The notes: generated by a model from the sequence alone, not told the origin. DNA of 64,000 nucleotides from Metridium senile (GCA_949775045.1 OX459102.1:4419533-4483532), one strand, 5' to 3'; positions 34,501-43,750 are shown, numbered from the stretch's first letter. Numbers and translations are program-made.

Positions 34501-34945
34501 AAACATTTACGAATTAAAATAGTAGCTGATGTAGATGTAGAATTTACTTATTACATTACATAAATGAAAAATGTCCACTTACCACCGGACTCTCCTTCAC
34601 CGTATTCACTAGTCAGTTCCATGTCCATGTCTTCCTTGTCAACTACGGGTGCAATACAATATTACAAGCACTATATTTGAATACGTCATTATAATATTAG
34701 CTAATATTACATGTAAGTTACACTTACTATATAACTGCTATAAAAAATATATATATATCTACTTACCACCCGCCTGTTCCTGATCATGTAAGTTTACATC
34801 TTTCTCTGCAATACAGGCACTTAATTCATATAAATAACAGTTTGTTGTCAGCTGCTTCACGATATATTTGCATATTCTGTTGTGTATTTTGTTTGGAATT
34901 ATGGTTGGTGCTTACCGTTTAAACTCATATTTATCATCAAATTTC
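25595..34945 (-). CDS. Micro-exon CCHC zinc-knuckle gene
   Basis: Eight splice-bounded exons: 34945-34916, 34805-34767, 34642-34583, 34440-34396, 33953-33927, 27087-27034, 26626-26561 and 25854-25765 (or on to the stop at 25595). All junctions between them are phase 1 with GTAAGT/GTAAAT donors and mostly TTGCAG acceptors. Several exons look like duplicates of one unit: start V, an acidic NEE/DKE run, end GESG or SSG. Exon 7 encodes CYRCGGKGHGIALC, a perfect C-x2-C-x4-H-x4-C zinc knuckle. Exon 8 encodes CFQSIGHMKRFCP, a second knuckle missing one Cys. Such knuckles bind single-stranded nucleic acid. Intron 5 hosts the 6.7-kb CACTA-type element. The first ATG is at 34936, but an acceptor precedes exon 1, so more exons may lie upstream. 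Whether this is a cellular gene or an old domesticated gag is unresolved. Confidence 0.5.
25950..26028. repeat. 39-bp tandem duplication
   Basis: actaacaaaggcttaaatt followed by aaattttttcaaaatttca occurs twice head-to-tail with one base difference. Confidence 0.9.
26034..26560. other. Intron sequence of the CCHC gene
   Basis: AT-rich, between exons 7 and 8. I see no further element. Confidence 0.4.
27141..27395. repeat. Subterminal ATGGCCAT-type repeats, left
   Basis: Alternating catgaaaa, ccattaaaa, ttttaatgg and ttttcatgg words, many self-complementary, run from the left terminus to the DIRS insertion point. Confidence 0.8.
27396..27662. repeat. 85-bp perfect hairpin at the DIRS 3' end
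   Basis: 27396-27480 is the reverse complement of 27578-27662, with a 97-bp loop. The arms contain the splice-donor-like acttacctgtaagttg and a diverged copy of the DIRS terminal repeat (cf. attctattgagtcatcagg with attctatttcgtcatcattc). The loop contains a 39-bp complement of the DIRS 5' flank (agatagcacataccaatccc). This matches the internal complementary region that DIRS elements use to template their ends. Confidence 0.75.
27785..28906 (-). CDS. DIRS tyrosine recombinase
   Basis: The enzyme that integrates circular DIRS cDNA without target duplication. 373-codon frame; the conserved part starts about residue 45. The N-terminal SAM-like core-binding region (SWRTGTKQQYSVYLRKWCSF, FMAELFEHGLGYSAMNTVRS) is followed by the catalytic domain: first Arg in SAQRIQTLRYLDLRNM, the HxxR box as HSIRSAAVS, a GWSSHCTFAKYY segment giving the third-box His/Trp and the Tyr nucleophile, then KKPVR. 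All key residues appear present. The first about 40 codons overlap the preceding ORF. It is on the same strand as the RT. Confidence 0.85.
   Translation of the reverse strand: MENPGMVPKAATSINRHTTDPTKNQDNVNSTIKPKGGTSIEQKINSSGMQTIRNSLASRGISKKASKIIMQSWRTGTKQQYSVYLRKWCSFCSSRSIDPYKADIAEALDFMAELFEHGLGYSAMNTVRSALSQILQTPNGVAFGELPLVKQFMKGVFQEKPSLPRYNVTWDASILLNYLKTLSPVTSLSLKMLTFKLATLMGILSAQRIQTLRYLDLRNMYLTLNMVKFSVGDVLKQTRPGKHLNELEFPAYPTDPRLCTVQVINEYITRTKPLRGTVTVLFITTVKPYKVASKNTISRWIKTTLKLAGIDLSRFKPHSIRSAAVSTATQIQVPTETILKTAGWSSHCTFAKYYKKPVRQQGELAKALLDSAS
28594..29079 (-). CDS. DIRS connector downstream of RNase H
   Basis: KPFVSWKPDPEAIAFDAFVL, NQFYAFPPFSLINRVLQKI, GIVVVPLWKTQVWFPRLL. This is the conserved tail that follows RT-RNase H in DIRS polyproteins. 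A frameshift or stop near 29120 separates it from the RT frame, and it overlaps the recombinase start. Confidence 0.75.
   Translation of the reverse strand: MKPFVSWKPDPEAIAFDAFVLDWSMYNQFYAFPPFSLINRVLQKIEQDQTQGIVVVPLWKTQVWFPRLLHLLIDIPLILPKTKTMLILPSNPKEVHPLNKKLTLLACKLSGIPLQAEEFRRKLQKSSCNHGGQAQNSNTQSISGNGVHFVVQGALIHTKQI
29125..30261 (-). CDS. DIRS reverse transcriptase-RNase H, N-terminally truncated
   Basis: Copies element RNA into DNA. RT motifs are LFQFTCLPNGLSCAPRLFTK, VGYIDDTYLQG (the YxDD catalytic box) and VKFLGFYLNS. RNase H follows with TIYSDASLTGWGGVL, EADNHINYLEILA and AMIDNTTAISYVNNMGG. The N-terminal catalytic-Asp motif (usually DLKDAYxSV) is degraded to LYKHCNYSVSINN at the 5' edge, directly inside the terminal repeat, so the upstream part and gag were lost. 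The copy is therefore defective. Confidence 0.8.
   Translation of the reverse strand: MFLTHELSTTIYQNKLYKHCNYSVSINNSERKYLRFIWNKQLFQFTCLPNGLSCAPRLFTKLMKPVYSYLRCKGWENVGYIDDTYLQGSDSQECENNISETVTLFKELGFSLNETKSDLTPRQTVKFLGFYLNSVKMTVSITPEKANKILIKSQKILEKASPSIRDVSELIGLMVASFPGVMYGPLYYRQLEIEKTIALKQNKGDYNANMKLTENGKLDIKWWIENITNTYNVVTHGNCETTIYSDASLTGWGGVLDNTSSGGKWSEIEADNHINYLEILACFLTLKTFCPHMSHCHIKAMIDNTTAISYVNNMGGKTPKCNKISKELWEWCAERSIWVTAVHIPGKENYLADKESRAKNRDVEWKLDCEIFQLIVFY
30360..30880. repeat. 62-65-bp tandem units within the ATGGCCAT array
   Basis: Starts of aatggcatattaatggcc at 30586, 30648, 30713, 30777 and 30841 give periods of 62, 65, 64 and 64. Units also share ccagaacctggtccagggtg. Before 30520 shorter catgaaaataccacggattt units occur three times. 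Confidence 0.85.
31015..32031 (-). CDS. SAM-domain gene inside the CACTA-type element
   Basis: Exons 32031-31957 and 31609-31394 join in phase 0. 31108-31015 follows if the 77-nt block 31290-31214 is skipped (including it shifts the frame). Residues 1-57 form a SAM-like five-helix domain: MEEIRKLLSHIRFSTNVIG, ILEEQGIDDLETLKF, LIKAGIKVGDAVKIRQFL. SAM domains mediate protein self-association or RNA binding. An acidic tail (DLDLSEIGLTEPQV) and VEPQRLVQNTEKEKKTY follow. The last donor (AATG|GTAAGT) is phase 1, compatible with the next CCHC-gene exon at 27087, so a SAM-CCHC fusion transcript is possible. The 77-nt block is a diverged copy of the last exon. It is divergent to the zinc-finger ORF 241 bp away. 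Confidence 0.55.
32032..32272. promoter_or_regulatory. Divergent intergenic region, probable bidirectional promoter
   Basis: The 241 bp separating the SAM start (minus) from the zinc-finger ORF start (plus). It contains tacgtacaatgtac-like partial palindromes (acgtacaatttacgtacta, cacgtacatgtac). Confidence 0.35.
32273..32592 (+). CDS. Zinc-finger first exon, probable CACTA transposase N-terminus
   Basis: MNNRSKRHCLCKFCQGKCKL, TRSKIQQHVKIYGLW, then an acidic Ser/Asp-rich run (DDDTSSSSSDSSSNDEFD) ending at CCTGAG|GTAAGA, a good donor. The C-x-C-x2-C...TRxxIxxHxxxYG pattern is how many animal EnSpm-type transposases begin (from memory). The position inside CACTA-ended TIRs agrees. No catalytic exon is found in the 700 bp before the right array, so this is the remaining stub of a deleted transposase. 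Confidence 0.45.
32593..33319. other. Element interior without coding signal
   Basis: AT-rich; the place where the transposase body would be expected. No exon or frame is supported. Confidence 0.4.
33320..33842. repeat. Subterminal ATGGCCAT-type repeats, right
   Basis: At least twelve copies of aatggccatgaaaa and inverses, ending at TAGTG. It includes T-runs after catgaaaaaag. Confidence 0.85.
34049..34360. mobile_element. Two small hairpin MITE-like units
   Basis: 34049-34178: ATTACATGGACGC and the inverted GCGACCATGTAAT flank a core with ctcacgagtgagcgcagcga, a motif I know as abundant in cnidarian and other invertebrate genomes. 34194-34357: ttatatagatatcgatgaaa and its inverse tttcatcgatatctatataa bound a second unit. 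Both lie in an intron of the CCHC gene. Confidence 0.6.
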
Positions 34946-35013
34946 CCTGAAATTACAAATAAACATTGTATTAGTTGACTTTATCCTTTTATTCGACAAA
35001 TGAATTACACGTT

Positions 35014-36942
35014 TTTTTTTTTAAATTTTTAAAATTTTTATTATTTCTACAAAGTTTACACTAAATACAACTACATAAACAAAAACTGAAAAAAAAACAC
35101 GAATTACAAGCACATGTTACGAGATTTACAAGAATTGGTCTCTTTGTACGATATTGTTAAGTGTTATTATATATAAGTATTATGCATTTGTTTCAGGTTT
35201 AAATATATATTAATTATTTACATGTAAGTCCGTTTAGGATTGAAAATTATATGATATTTTTTCATATTTCTTTCTGTGTGAGGCTAGCCGTGATTTCTTT
35301 TTTGCAATATAATATTCTATTTTTTCGTATTTCCTTAAAGTTAATTGAAAATCGCTAAGTTTAGGAGATCTTCCTTTATTTCGTGTATAATAGACAATTG
35401 TTTTGAAAATCAGCAGAAGAAAATTTTGGAGGATATCTCCGTCATATCCTAGTATTATATGTTTGATATTGAGAACTGGGAAGCTTAGATGTAGTGATTC
35501 TAACCAGTCTTTACAGCATCCATAGAATTGTTTTGTTTTTTCACATTCCACAAATAAATGTTCAATTGTCTCTTCGTTTTTGTTACAGAAACTACATATT
35601 GGAGATTACTATTTTAAACATGAAAAGTTTTTGATTCAAATAAAGACAGTTATTCAATAGTTTAAACTGAAAAGCTCTCATCTTAACATCGATTGTAGTT
35701 TTATAAATTCTAGCATCTACTTCTGTCCACTCAATGTCCGGATCGTTTGTTTTATTTGTAATTAGAATCTGTGCTGTTGTTTTTTTATATTTCTGTTTAA
35801 TTAGTTTTCCATAAACACTTTTTGCTTTGATTTTATCTATGGGTGATCGTACGTTTTCCGCAATTTGAAGTAGGATCTTTGTATCAATATTATTTTTACA
35901 TGGTTCTTTACGAATCTTGGATTTCCACTCCATTGGGAGTGCCTCAATGATTCCCCTCCAAATCAGATAATCAGGGTTTCTCCATCCTTCTTCTTTAGCT
36001 TTGTCCCAATTTGGGTCACCTCCACCGTTCCAGATATGATGTATAAATGTAATTCCACGCTTTGCTAAAGTCTTTAATCTACTGATCTCAATGTCGTAAT
36101 CGATTAATTTATTGAGCCATATAGGTTGCCTGAGAATATCTTCTATCGTAACTACCTTAAAAGTGCTAATCTCCTCCCATGCTTCTACCATTTCTATGTA
36201 GAATTTGGATGAAAGTTTTGTGGATATCAGTGATGAATTAAAGTTCAAACCTAAAATATTTGTACCTCCAATTCTTTCAAAATATTTATTGCCGAATAAT
36301 TTCCAATAGCATGTATTATCGCTAGTCAAGAATTTGATAATCCAACAAACACGATTAGATTGAACTATTGTTTGAAAATCCGGTATTCTGATTCCACCTT
36401 CTCTATAATCACCTATTAGAGTACTGCCTTTTATTTTTGGCCTTTTACTATCCCATAAAAAAGAAAGAATCTCTTTTTCAACTTTTTTAAGATATGTGTA
36501 TGGTATTTCTATCTTTGAAAAAACAAACAACTGTGAAATCGCTAACGAACGGATTATAACTGCTTTCCCATAGAGTGTTAAATTTCTCGATCTCCACACA
36601 TTTAACGTGGATTTAAAATTTTGAAATACTCTGTTGAAATTATGTGTATTAAGAAACTCCTTGTTATGGGAGAAGAAAATACCTAATATTCTTATTCCAT
36701 CGCATTGAAAGTTTATCTTCTTTTTAATATCATTTGGTAGTGATAAGGCGTTTTTGTGTGGCCCAATCCATCCAACTTCCGACTTCTCGAGATTAAGTTG
36801 TAAAGAGGAAAAATGTTTGAAATGCTCTATTATCTCTAGACACTTAACTAACGCTTGTGCACTTTTCAGGCAAAATGTTGCATCGTCCGCATACAGTACT
36901 AATTTAATTTCCTCAATGGCTTCGTTTATTTTTACTCCATTA
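35014..36942 (-). mobile_element. 5'-truncated L1/Tx1-type LINE with target duplications
   Basis: Minus-strand insertion with an A-rich 3' end (T-run at 35014) and AATTACACGTT on both sides (35003-35013 and 36943-36953, with a further copy at 36954). The coding part begins in the reverse transcriptase just before LVLYADDATFCL (YxDD box), then WRSRNLTLYGKAVIIRSLAI, FLWDSKRPKIKGSTLI and a long C-terminal domain. It ends, after one frameshift near 35590, with CSFCNKNEETIEHLFVEC, the CCHC knuckle typical of L1/Tx1 polyproteins. A recent, dead-on-arrival copy. Confidence 0.85.
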
Positions 36943-36964
36943 AATTACACGTTAATTACACGTT

Positions 36965-37800
36965 AACTATTTTGTGTTTCAGTACATTTTCAATAAACAC
37001 TTTGTTTACGAAAAAAATAAATAGCGTTAAACAATGATTTCGCTGAGCTATTAACATTGACATCTTTTTAAATACACGGTCCGTGAAGTCCTTTCCTAGC
37101 GCCCAACATAAGTCAAATTTCCCGCCGAAAAATCAGAAATGTCACATCCGTCACGAATTGTTACTTCCGTCACGCTATAGTAGAATCGACAGAGCCAATA
37201 TTGTTTTGAGTCTCCAATATATTCAATTTGTGTAAAACTGTAGATAAAATCCGAAGAAATTCCTTTGAAATGCTTGTTTTTCCATTACTTTATGTCATTT
37301 CGGAAGTATTTATATTATTTTCGCACTAATCTTTTATAAAAAAGCAACCAAAGGTTCGTACAATTTCTTTATTTCTCATTGCAAAACTGACTATCAAATG
37401 ACCTCTTAAATGATCCTAAATGAAGTGGAACTGTGGGACCAGCGAGTGGTTTCATTGTAAAGTTTTGTACATTTTTAGTCGTGCTAGCCATAGGGGCATA
37501 GGCTGCCCGACTTTATCTGTGACGTCGTGTATAGGCCCCCATGATGCTTTGGAAACACAGGAAATCTAAAACAGAAAAGTGTGTTTACAACAAGATGGCG
37601 GACTAAAACACGTTTCATTAAAAATGGCTTTAAAAGCGGTTGAATCTTTCAATCAACACTTAAAGTCGTCGTAATTTAGCTTTTTATTGATCAAAGTATG
37701 CACAGGAAAAGAAAGTGATTTCCCAAAATGTGAAAAAAGGGAAATTATTTGTGAAAAATTTGGGAATTTCAGCAAAATTTCCCAGAATGGGAAAATGATA
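36965..37800. other. Intergenic
   Basis: No gene supported. Around 37500-37620 the sequence is less AT-rich (gggcataggctgcccgac, caagatggcggac) and could be a promoter, but no transcript start can be assigned. Confidence 0.4.
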
Positions 37801-37805
37801 CTAAT

Positions 37806-38402
37806 ACCAACATTGGGACAACAAAATCCCAATAATAACCCAATGCTGGGAATTCAATACCCCAACAAAAACCCAACGCTGGGAATTCAATACCCCAATA
37901 GTAATCCAACATTGGGAATTCAATACCCCAATAATAACCCAATATAGGGAATTCAATACCCCAATAATAACCCAATGTAGGGAATACAATACCCCAATAA
38001 TAACCCAATCTATGGAACTCAATAACCCAATGTAGGGAATCCAATACCCCAATAATACCCCAATCTATGGAATTCAATACCCCAATAATAACCCAATGTA
38101 GGGAATCCAATACCCCAATAATAACCCAATCTATGGAATTCAATACCCCAATAATAACCCAATGTAGGGAATCCAATAGCCCAATAATAACCCAATGTAG
38201 GGAATTCAATACCCCAATAATAACCCAATGTAGGGAATCCAATACCCCAATAATAACCCAATCTATGGAATTCAATACCCCAATAATAACCCAATGTAGG
38301 GAACACAATACCCCAATAATAACCCAATGTAGGGAATACAATACCCCAATAATACCCCAATATAGGGAATCCAATACCCCAATAATAACCCAATATAGGG
38401 AA
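37806..38402. repeat. 33-bp minisatellite, about 18 units
   Basis: Units of the type aataccccaataataaccc, aatgtagggaattc repeat with a 33-bp period (phase markers gggaattcaatac at 37848, 37881 and 37914). Because 33 is divisible by three, stop-free frames appear on both strands (up to 212 codons of repeated GVLDSLHWVII or TPIITQCRESN). I treat them as by-products of the repeat. Confidence 0.9.
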
Positions 38403-38663
38403 TACAATGGGACCTATAATGAGATAAAAATTCCCTATATTGGTTATATACAATGCAAATAATTAAAACCAACAATGAAAAATTCTTTAAACTATTTATT
38501 AATTCTTTATTAATTTATTAATTATTTATAAAACAAGCAAACTACAACAATCCATTGATGTTAACATTATAAATAGCCAAAAATTTAACTATCACTTGAT
38601 GTACTTTATCTTACTTGTAACAGTGTCATTAACATTTCCTCAAAATACAAATCTTACTACTGA

Positions 38664-39372
38664 CTACACCAAGGAAATTTCTTTTACAACTTTGAAATCA
38701 TTACCATCAATCTGAACATAACCTCCACTTACAAGTTTTCTGATAAGTACTGCCAATAACTGGGTTGGTGTCATACATGTCAAATCATTACTTTTGACTG
38801 AAAATTTTTTCTTTAGTACTTCAACACTTTCCTCCCTTGATAAGTGTTTACCAAATACGTTTTTTATTATAGCCCTTCTCACTTTTAGTGTTAGGGCTTC
38901 AGGTTGGTCAGCTTGGTCACCACCTGAGGTTGAATTTACCACTTGCACAGCTGGACTTGCTCATTTGTTGCTTGTGGTTTTGGGAGTTGACATGAATGAT
39001 AGCTCTGATTCATCCTCATCACTAGTACTACTTAAGATTTCAGTGTCTTCACCACTGTCAACTAGTCCAGGTGTTCCAGCTACACTTTCCAATTCCTATA
39101 ATTACAAGAAAAAAATATAATCAGTATATGACCAAAACATATAATTTAAGAGTACCATAGACCATTGAAAGCCACCATAACTAGTTTCTAGATCAATTAT
39201 CATTGATAAATTATTGAGAGTGTTAATATTACACCTTATTCATCTCTGTTAATTTTGCTCAACCAGCTAACACAAAAGTCAAATTTACTTATGGTAAAAT
39301 AAAATACACCTCTGAACTCAGGCTATACGATTTTTCTTTTTTGACAACTGTCTGTAATTGGGAACTTGGAAT
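38664..39372 (-). pseudogene. Two-exon unidentified gene with one TGA
   Basis: Exon 39372-39310 (IPSSQLQTVVKKEKSYSLSS) has acceptor TTTGTAG and donor CAGAG|GTGTAT. Exon 39095-38664 has acceptor AATTATAG. They join in phase 0. The second exon has an acidic Ser/Thr-rich part (VDSGEDTEILSSTSDEDESE), an in-frame TGA at 38963-38961, then a basic, probably helical C-terminus (VRRAIIKNVFGKHLSREESV, VLIRKLVSGGYVQIDGNDF). No family is recognised. The TGA makes it a pseudogene unless a small intron removes it. Confidence 0.35.
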
Positions 39373-39517
39373 CTACAAAGAAAAAAAATATAAAGCTTTT
39401 AAATTAAATTTTGAATTTTGAATTAAAATTCAGATTGGCATGAAAGTTAGCTCTTGTTTTTATTAAGTTAAAATATCAATATAAGATATACATTCCAGTT
39501 AGAATCTAGTTTTATAG

Positions 39518-40372
39518 TTAGAATATATGTAGTATATTTATATTGAAGAAGGATTTAGTAAACGTATATTGAACACAACACGATGAACTTGAGTTAATTT
39601 GGACCAGTGCTTGGCGTTGATAAATTATTATTTCGTCTTCATCGCTATTAGTATCATCTTCTATCAGGTTGTACAGCTGGATCATTTCGTTGTTATTTCG
39701 AATTCTTTGACGTTTGCATTTATATATGAGTGAATATGTGAGCATAATAAGTAAAATGAAGATAATTAGTGGGACAAAAATGAGTACATAGAGAGTTTCA
39801 CTCGTAAGTCGTTTGTGCCTGACAATAGCTGTAGACGAAGACGATGACGTTAAAGTTGTAATGCGCATTTTGAATCTCGTTGTTGATGCCATAGTTGATA
39901 GAGATGGTGACGGTAGATATGAAGTTGACTTGATATCTGTTCTTATAAAAGTATTAGTTGTAGAAGTAGTAGTAGTGGCGCTTTCACTCGATTGTGATGA
40001 CCTGGATACTGTGATGGATGACGGCGGTAATTTCGAATCAGTATTTACGGGAAACTTGCTCGGAAGAATACAGTGACAATCAGATTTAACAATAACAAAA
40101 TTGCAGATGTATTGTGTACATTGAAGAGGGTTGTTTTGAAGGTTGATATCTTGAATTATAAGTAGTTCTGTTAAAATTTGTGAAATGTTTACTTTGCTGA
40201 TCAAATTGTCTTCAAGTGTCAAGGTTCTAGTATTTCTGAATTCAGTAAAACTTGGTAGCGATTTCAGTCTTTGTGATGAACAGTCGAGAAGACTGAATTC
40301 TTGGACGTAAAAACAACCAGGGATAGTATAAAAAAGACTCGTTGTAATCACAATCAACAGTAACGCCAACAT
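39518..40372 (-). CDS. Single-pass membrane protein with LRR ectodomain
   Basis: 284 codons, intact, with a full type-I membrane layout. A signal peptide (MLALLLIVITTSLFYTIPGC) is followed by a short leucine-rich region (LDCSSQRLKSLPSF, RTLTLEDNLISKVN, LLIIQDINLQNNPLQC) with cysteines like an LRR C-terminal cap. Then come a Ser/Thr-rich, probably O-glycosylated stalk (residues about 110-180), a transmembrane helix (LYVLIFVPLIIFILLIMLTY), a basic stop-transfer KCKRQR, and an acidic cytoplasmic tail (EDDTNSDEDEIIIYQRQA). Such proteins act in adhesion or recognition. A good start context lies at 40372 (actaaaaATG). Ligand and pathway are unknown. Confidence 0.6.
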   Translation of the reverse strand: MLALLLIVITTSLFYTIPGCFYVQEFSLLDCSSQRLKSLPSFTEFRNTRTLTLEDNLISKVNISQILTELLIIQDINLQNNPLQCTQYICNFVIVKSDCHCILPSKFPVNTDSKLPPSSITVSRSSQSSESATTTTSTTNTFIRTDIKSTSYLPSPSLSTMASTTRFKMRITTLTSSSSSTAIVRHKRLTSETLYVLIFVPLIIFILLIMLTYSLIYKCKRQRIRNNNEMIQLYNLIEDDTNSDEDEIIIYQRQALVQINSSSSCCVQYTFTKSFFNINILHIF

Positions 40373-41640
40373 TTTTAGTCACAAAGGAATTTTTAGAAAA
40401 TCAGACTCAAAAGCTAGACTTACCTTGTATATTTCAAGCTATTTCACATCACATCAATCAGTCTGGCATTTTGGACTTGTTGAATCAATTTTTTCTCTGA
40501 AATAGAATAAAAACAAAAAAAAGGTTTCACAAAAATAATCGAACGATTGTAGAAATGAATTACGGTCTTTTCGCACAAAAGTCTTTTCGCACAAATATGA
40601 AGTCTTTTCGCACAAGTCTCAAGTCTTTTCGCACAAGTCTCGAATCTTCTTTCAAATATTGATTCCTGTCTTATTGATTATTATTAACTTATTAATATGG
40701 ACATAATAACCATAACAAGCATTTATCAATTGGTGAATTACAATATAATGTCTAATCAACACAGCAAAAATAAAATAAAGTGCTAAAAATAACTGAGTGA
40801 GAAAACTAGAATAATTTTTTCAAACGAATACTGACAATAAAATCATAAGATTTTGAGGATATTGCCAAAAGCTACACAAGTTGTTGTAAGGCGTCATATT
40901 GTGTGGAACTGTAAAATAGCAAAGTTTAAACAAGCCAAAAAAGCATAATGATATTATAACTCCCGTATAACTTATGGGTGGCTTTGTCAGAAACGGAGTG
41001 TATATCGATGACATTGCCAAAACATTGCATGTGGTGTAAATGATTCATGTACTACAAATTAAATAAAAAAGTTAAATCAACGAATCTATACAAGTACAAA
41101 TAATAGTTTACCCAGAAGTTTTATTCTCGAGTATCCTTAGTGCAGCACTCGTGGTAAAAGAAAGGACGTCAGAAATCCGAATCGAATGTTTGGCTGAGAT
41201 ACTAACAATATTATCATGCGATAGTCGTAAAATAAACCATTAATTAGGGATCAGTTTATGCAATCAAACTTCGTTTCAAACTTTCGACTCTAACAAAGGC
41301 ATGTTTAACAAGTTTAAGGCCAGAATTGAACGCAGGACTGTTTACAAAACCTTTCCCCCATCTGTCCGCCATGTTGAATTACTCAATGTCCGTGAGCGAA
41401 TTTTTATCGGGACTGTATCGTTTTGTGCTTTTAAACTGTACTTTTATTCTCGTACAAACAACACACGCGATTCTCAGTCACGCTCAGTCACTCAAGACTC
41501 TCTTAACTCTGATAACACACGTGTTTTACAATACATGATTAGCATACATGACGTCACACCTTTCCTTCTTTAAGATTATGTTTACAATAATAATAAACTC
41601 AACAAATGTTCCGCTGATAGTTCTGACTAATGTTCAGTGT
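40373..41640. other. Intergenic with AGTCTTTTCGCACAA repeats
   Basis: 40565-40650 holds four AGTCTTTTCGCACAA units (15-21-bp spacing). The frame at 40820-41020 and those at 41301-41573 have no recognisable feature. atgacgtcacac at about 41548 is another CRE-like site. Confidence 0.5.
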
Positions 41641-43750
41641 TCATTTAACCCTGCTGGTCAAATAGTCCTTTAGGTACGCTGGTTCACATCTGATGCGGCT
41701 AGATCTTCTCAGTAGCGTCAGTTCTGTTTCTTTACTGGCACTTAGTGGTTCTGGACTTGAAAACGCTGTCTCTTGGTCAGTTGTGTTGGTAGAACGTATA
41801 TGTCGGCGGTTTCGACGGTACACAATTCCTGCATCCGTTTCGACTTCGTAGGATCGAGGGGCAACATTTCTCTTTACTTCTCCTGTAGTCCACTTCTTGT
41901 CTTTGTCATTAGGTCGTAGAGCTACCTTAACGACTTCTCCTTTCTTCAATGTAGGCAGTTCTTTAGCGTGAGTGTTGTAGTACTTAGAACTTTTTGCTCT
42001 TCGAGATTCCTTCTTCTTCGCTACTTCTACAACTTTCGGTGTTAGCAGTTCCTTAGATGTAGGCAATGTTGTTCTTGTACGTCTGGAAAATAATCTTTGG
42101 GCAGGTGAACTGTCGAGGCCCTCGGTGGGCGTGTTGCGCCAATCAAGGAGGACTAGTTCGTAGTCAATCTTAGCACGAGTTGCCTTCACTAGTAAACGTT
42201 TCGCAGTTCCTACGGCGTTTTCCACTTTACTATTACTCTGTGCATAGTGCGGTGAACTGGTCTTGTGCTCAAATTCATAACATTTTGCAAATGATGAAAA
42301 TTCATCACTGTTAAATGGTGGACCATTGTCCGAGATAACAACTAACGGGATACCATGTGTAGCAAAATGTTTCTTAAGCTTACTTGTGATTACCTGGCTT
42401 GTCTTCTTACACAGCAGGTCGACTTCAAAGTAATCAGAATAATAGTCAACGGTGCAGAGGTAGTCCTTACCATTTTGAGTGAAGATATCAGTGCCGATTT
42501 TCTCCCATGGGCGGCTTGGCTGTTCATGGTGGATCAGGGGCTCTTTGCATTGGGCTTTCTGTTGTGATGCGCAGATGTCGCACTTGGATATGTGGTCGGT
42601 GAGATCCTTGTTCATTCCTGGCCAATACACTAGTTCTCTTGCTCTGCGCAAGCAACTTTGTATTCCTGTATGGCTCGAGTGGATCTTTGTCTTTATCTTG
42701 GGTCTCAGGCTGGCTGGTATCACACATCTTTGTCCTTTAAGGATGACTCCATCAGCTGTTGTCAGTTCATCATGGATATCGTAATACGGGTGTAGTGCTG
42801 TAGGTGCCTTTGCTTTCACTTCAGGCCATCCGTCGTGGATTGTCTTGATCAGTTGTTGAAGTGTTGAATCACAGCTTGTTTCACTTTGAATTTCTTGAAT
42901 CTGGGGTCCCGATATTGCTAAGAACTGTGCGATGTGGATGTACTCTGTTTCTTCTTCTGCCTGTGATCTCTTAGTAGGTGTAGTAGGGTGCGCACGTGAC
43001 AGTGTGTCTGCGATATACATTTCTTTTCCTTGTAAATACTCTATGGTGACATCATATTGCTGTAGACGCAATAGCAGTCGCTGTAAACGCTTGGGTGCGC
43101 TGGCTAATGGCTTCTTGTAAATCGCGACTAGTGGTTTGTGATCGGTAATGAGCTTGATTGGTCTGCCGTACACATATTGATGGTTGTGTTCCAACCCATA
43201 GACTAACGCTAACAGTTCCTTCTCGATCTGCGCGTAGTTTCGAGTCGTAATATCTGAGTACTGGAGCTTGAGATACCATCTGTTTGATTCTTTGGAACGA
43301 CTCTTCGTGTTCTCTCAGCCATTGAAATAGTACTCCTTGGTGCGTCAATCTTCTTAGGGGTTCAGATACTGTTGACAGATCTTTAAGAAATTTGGATAAG
43401 TACTTGACCATGCCGATAAGTCTTCTAACGGCTTCGACGTCTTGGGGTCTTTCGATGTTTGTAATCGCATCTACTTTCGATGGGTCTGGCTTTAGGCCAT
43501 CTTTGGTTAACAGATGACCAATGAACTGGACAGTGTCAGTCTTGTAGACAAACTTCTTCTTGTTGAGTTTGATGTTTCTGCTTCGACATCTTTCTAGCAG
43601 GTTACGTAAGTTTTCATCATGATCCTTGATTGGGTCGTCACCTTGACTGATTACTAAGATATCGTCTGCGATCTTGAATGTTCCTTTCAATCCTTCTAGG
43701 TTTTGAACAAGCTTCCGTTGGAATGTTTTGATCGGTGACGTAGAATGACG
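41641..43750 (-). pseudogene. Ty3/gypsy pol remnant (RT, RNase H, integrase)
   Basis: RT fragment from about 43750: TFQRKLVQNLEGLKGTFKIA, then ADDILV (YxDD-equivalent box), VQFIGHLLTKDGLKPDPSKV and RRLIGMVKYLSKF. RNase H is broken: a deletion after APVLRYYDSK removes its first half, and a frameshift links to NYAQIEKELLALVYGLEHNH and LITDHKPLVAIYKK. The integrase is complete: HHCC finger (HSSHTG, CDICASQQ), catalytic core IGTDIF, VISDNGPPF, SKVENAV (D, D, E), and a C-terminal GEVVKVALRP region. It resembles the vertebrate/invertebrate K02A2.6-like lineage. Gag and protease are absent and no LTRs were found, so it is an inactive fragment. Confidence 0.8.

Noticed and set aside
37769..38462. Long ORFs on both strands (up to 212 codons)
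   Set aside because: They are products of a 33-bp tandem repeat whose period is a multiple of three.
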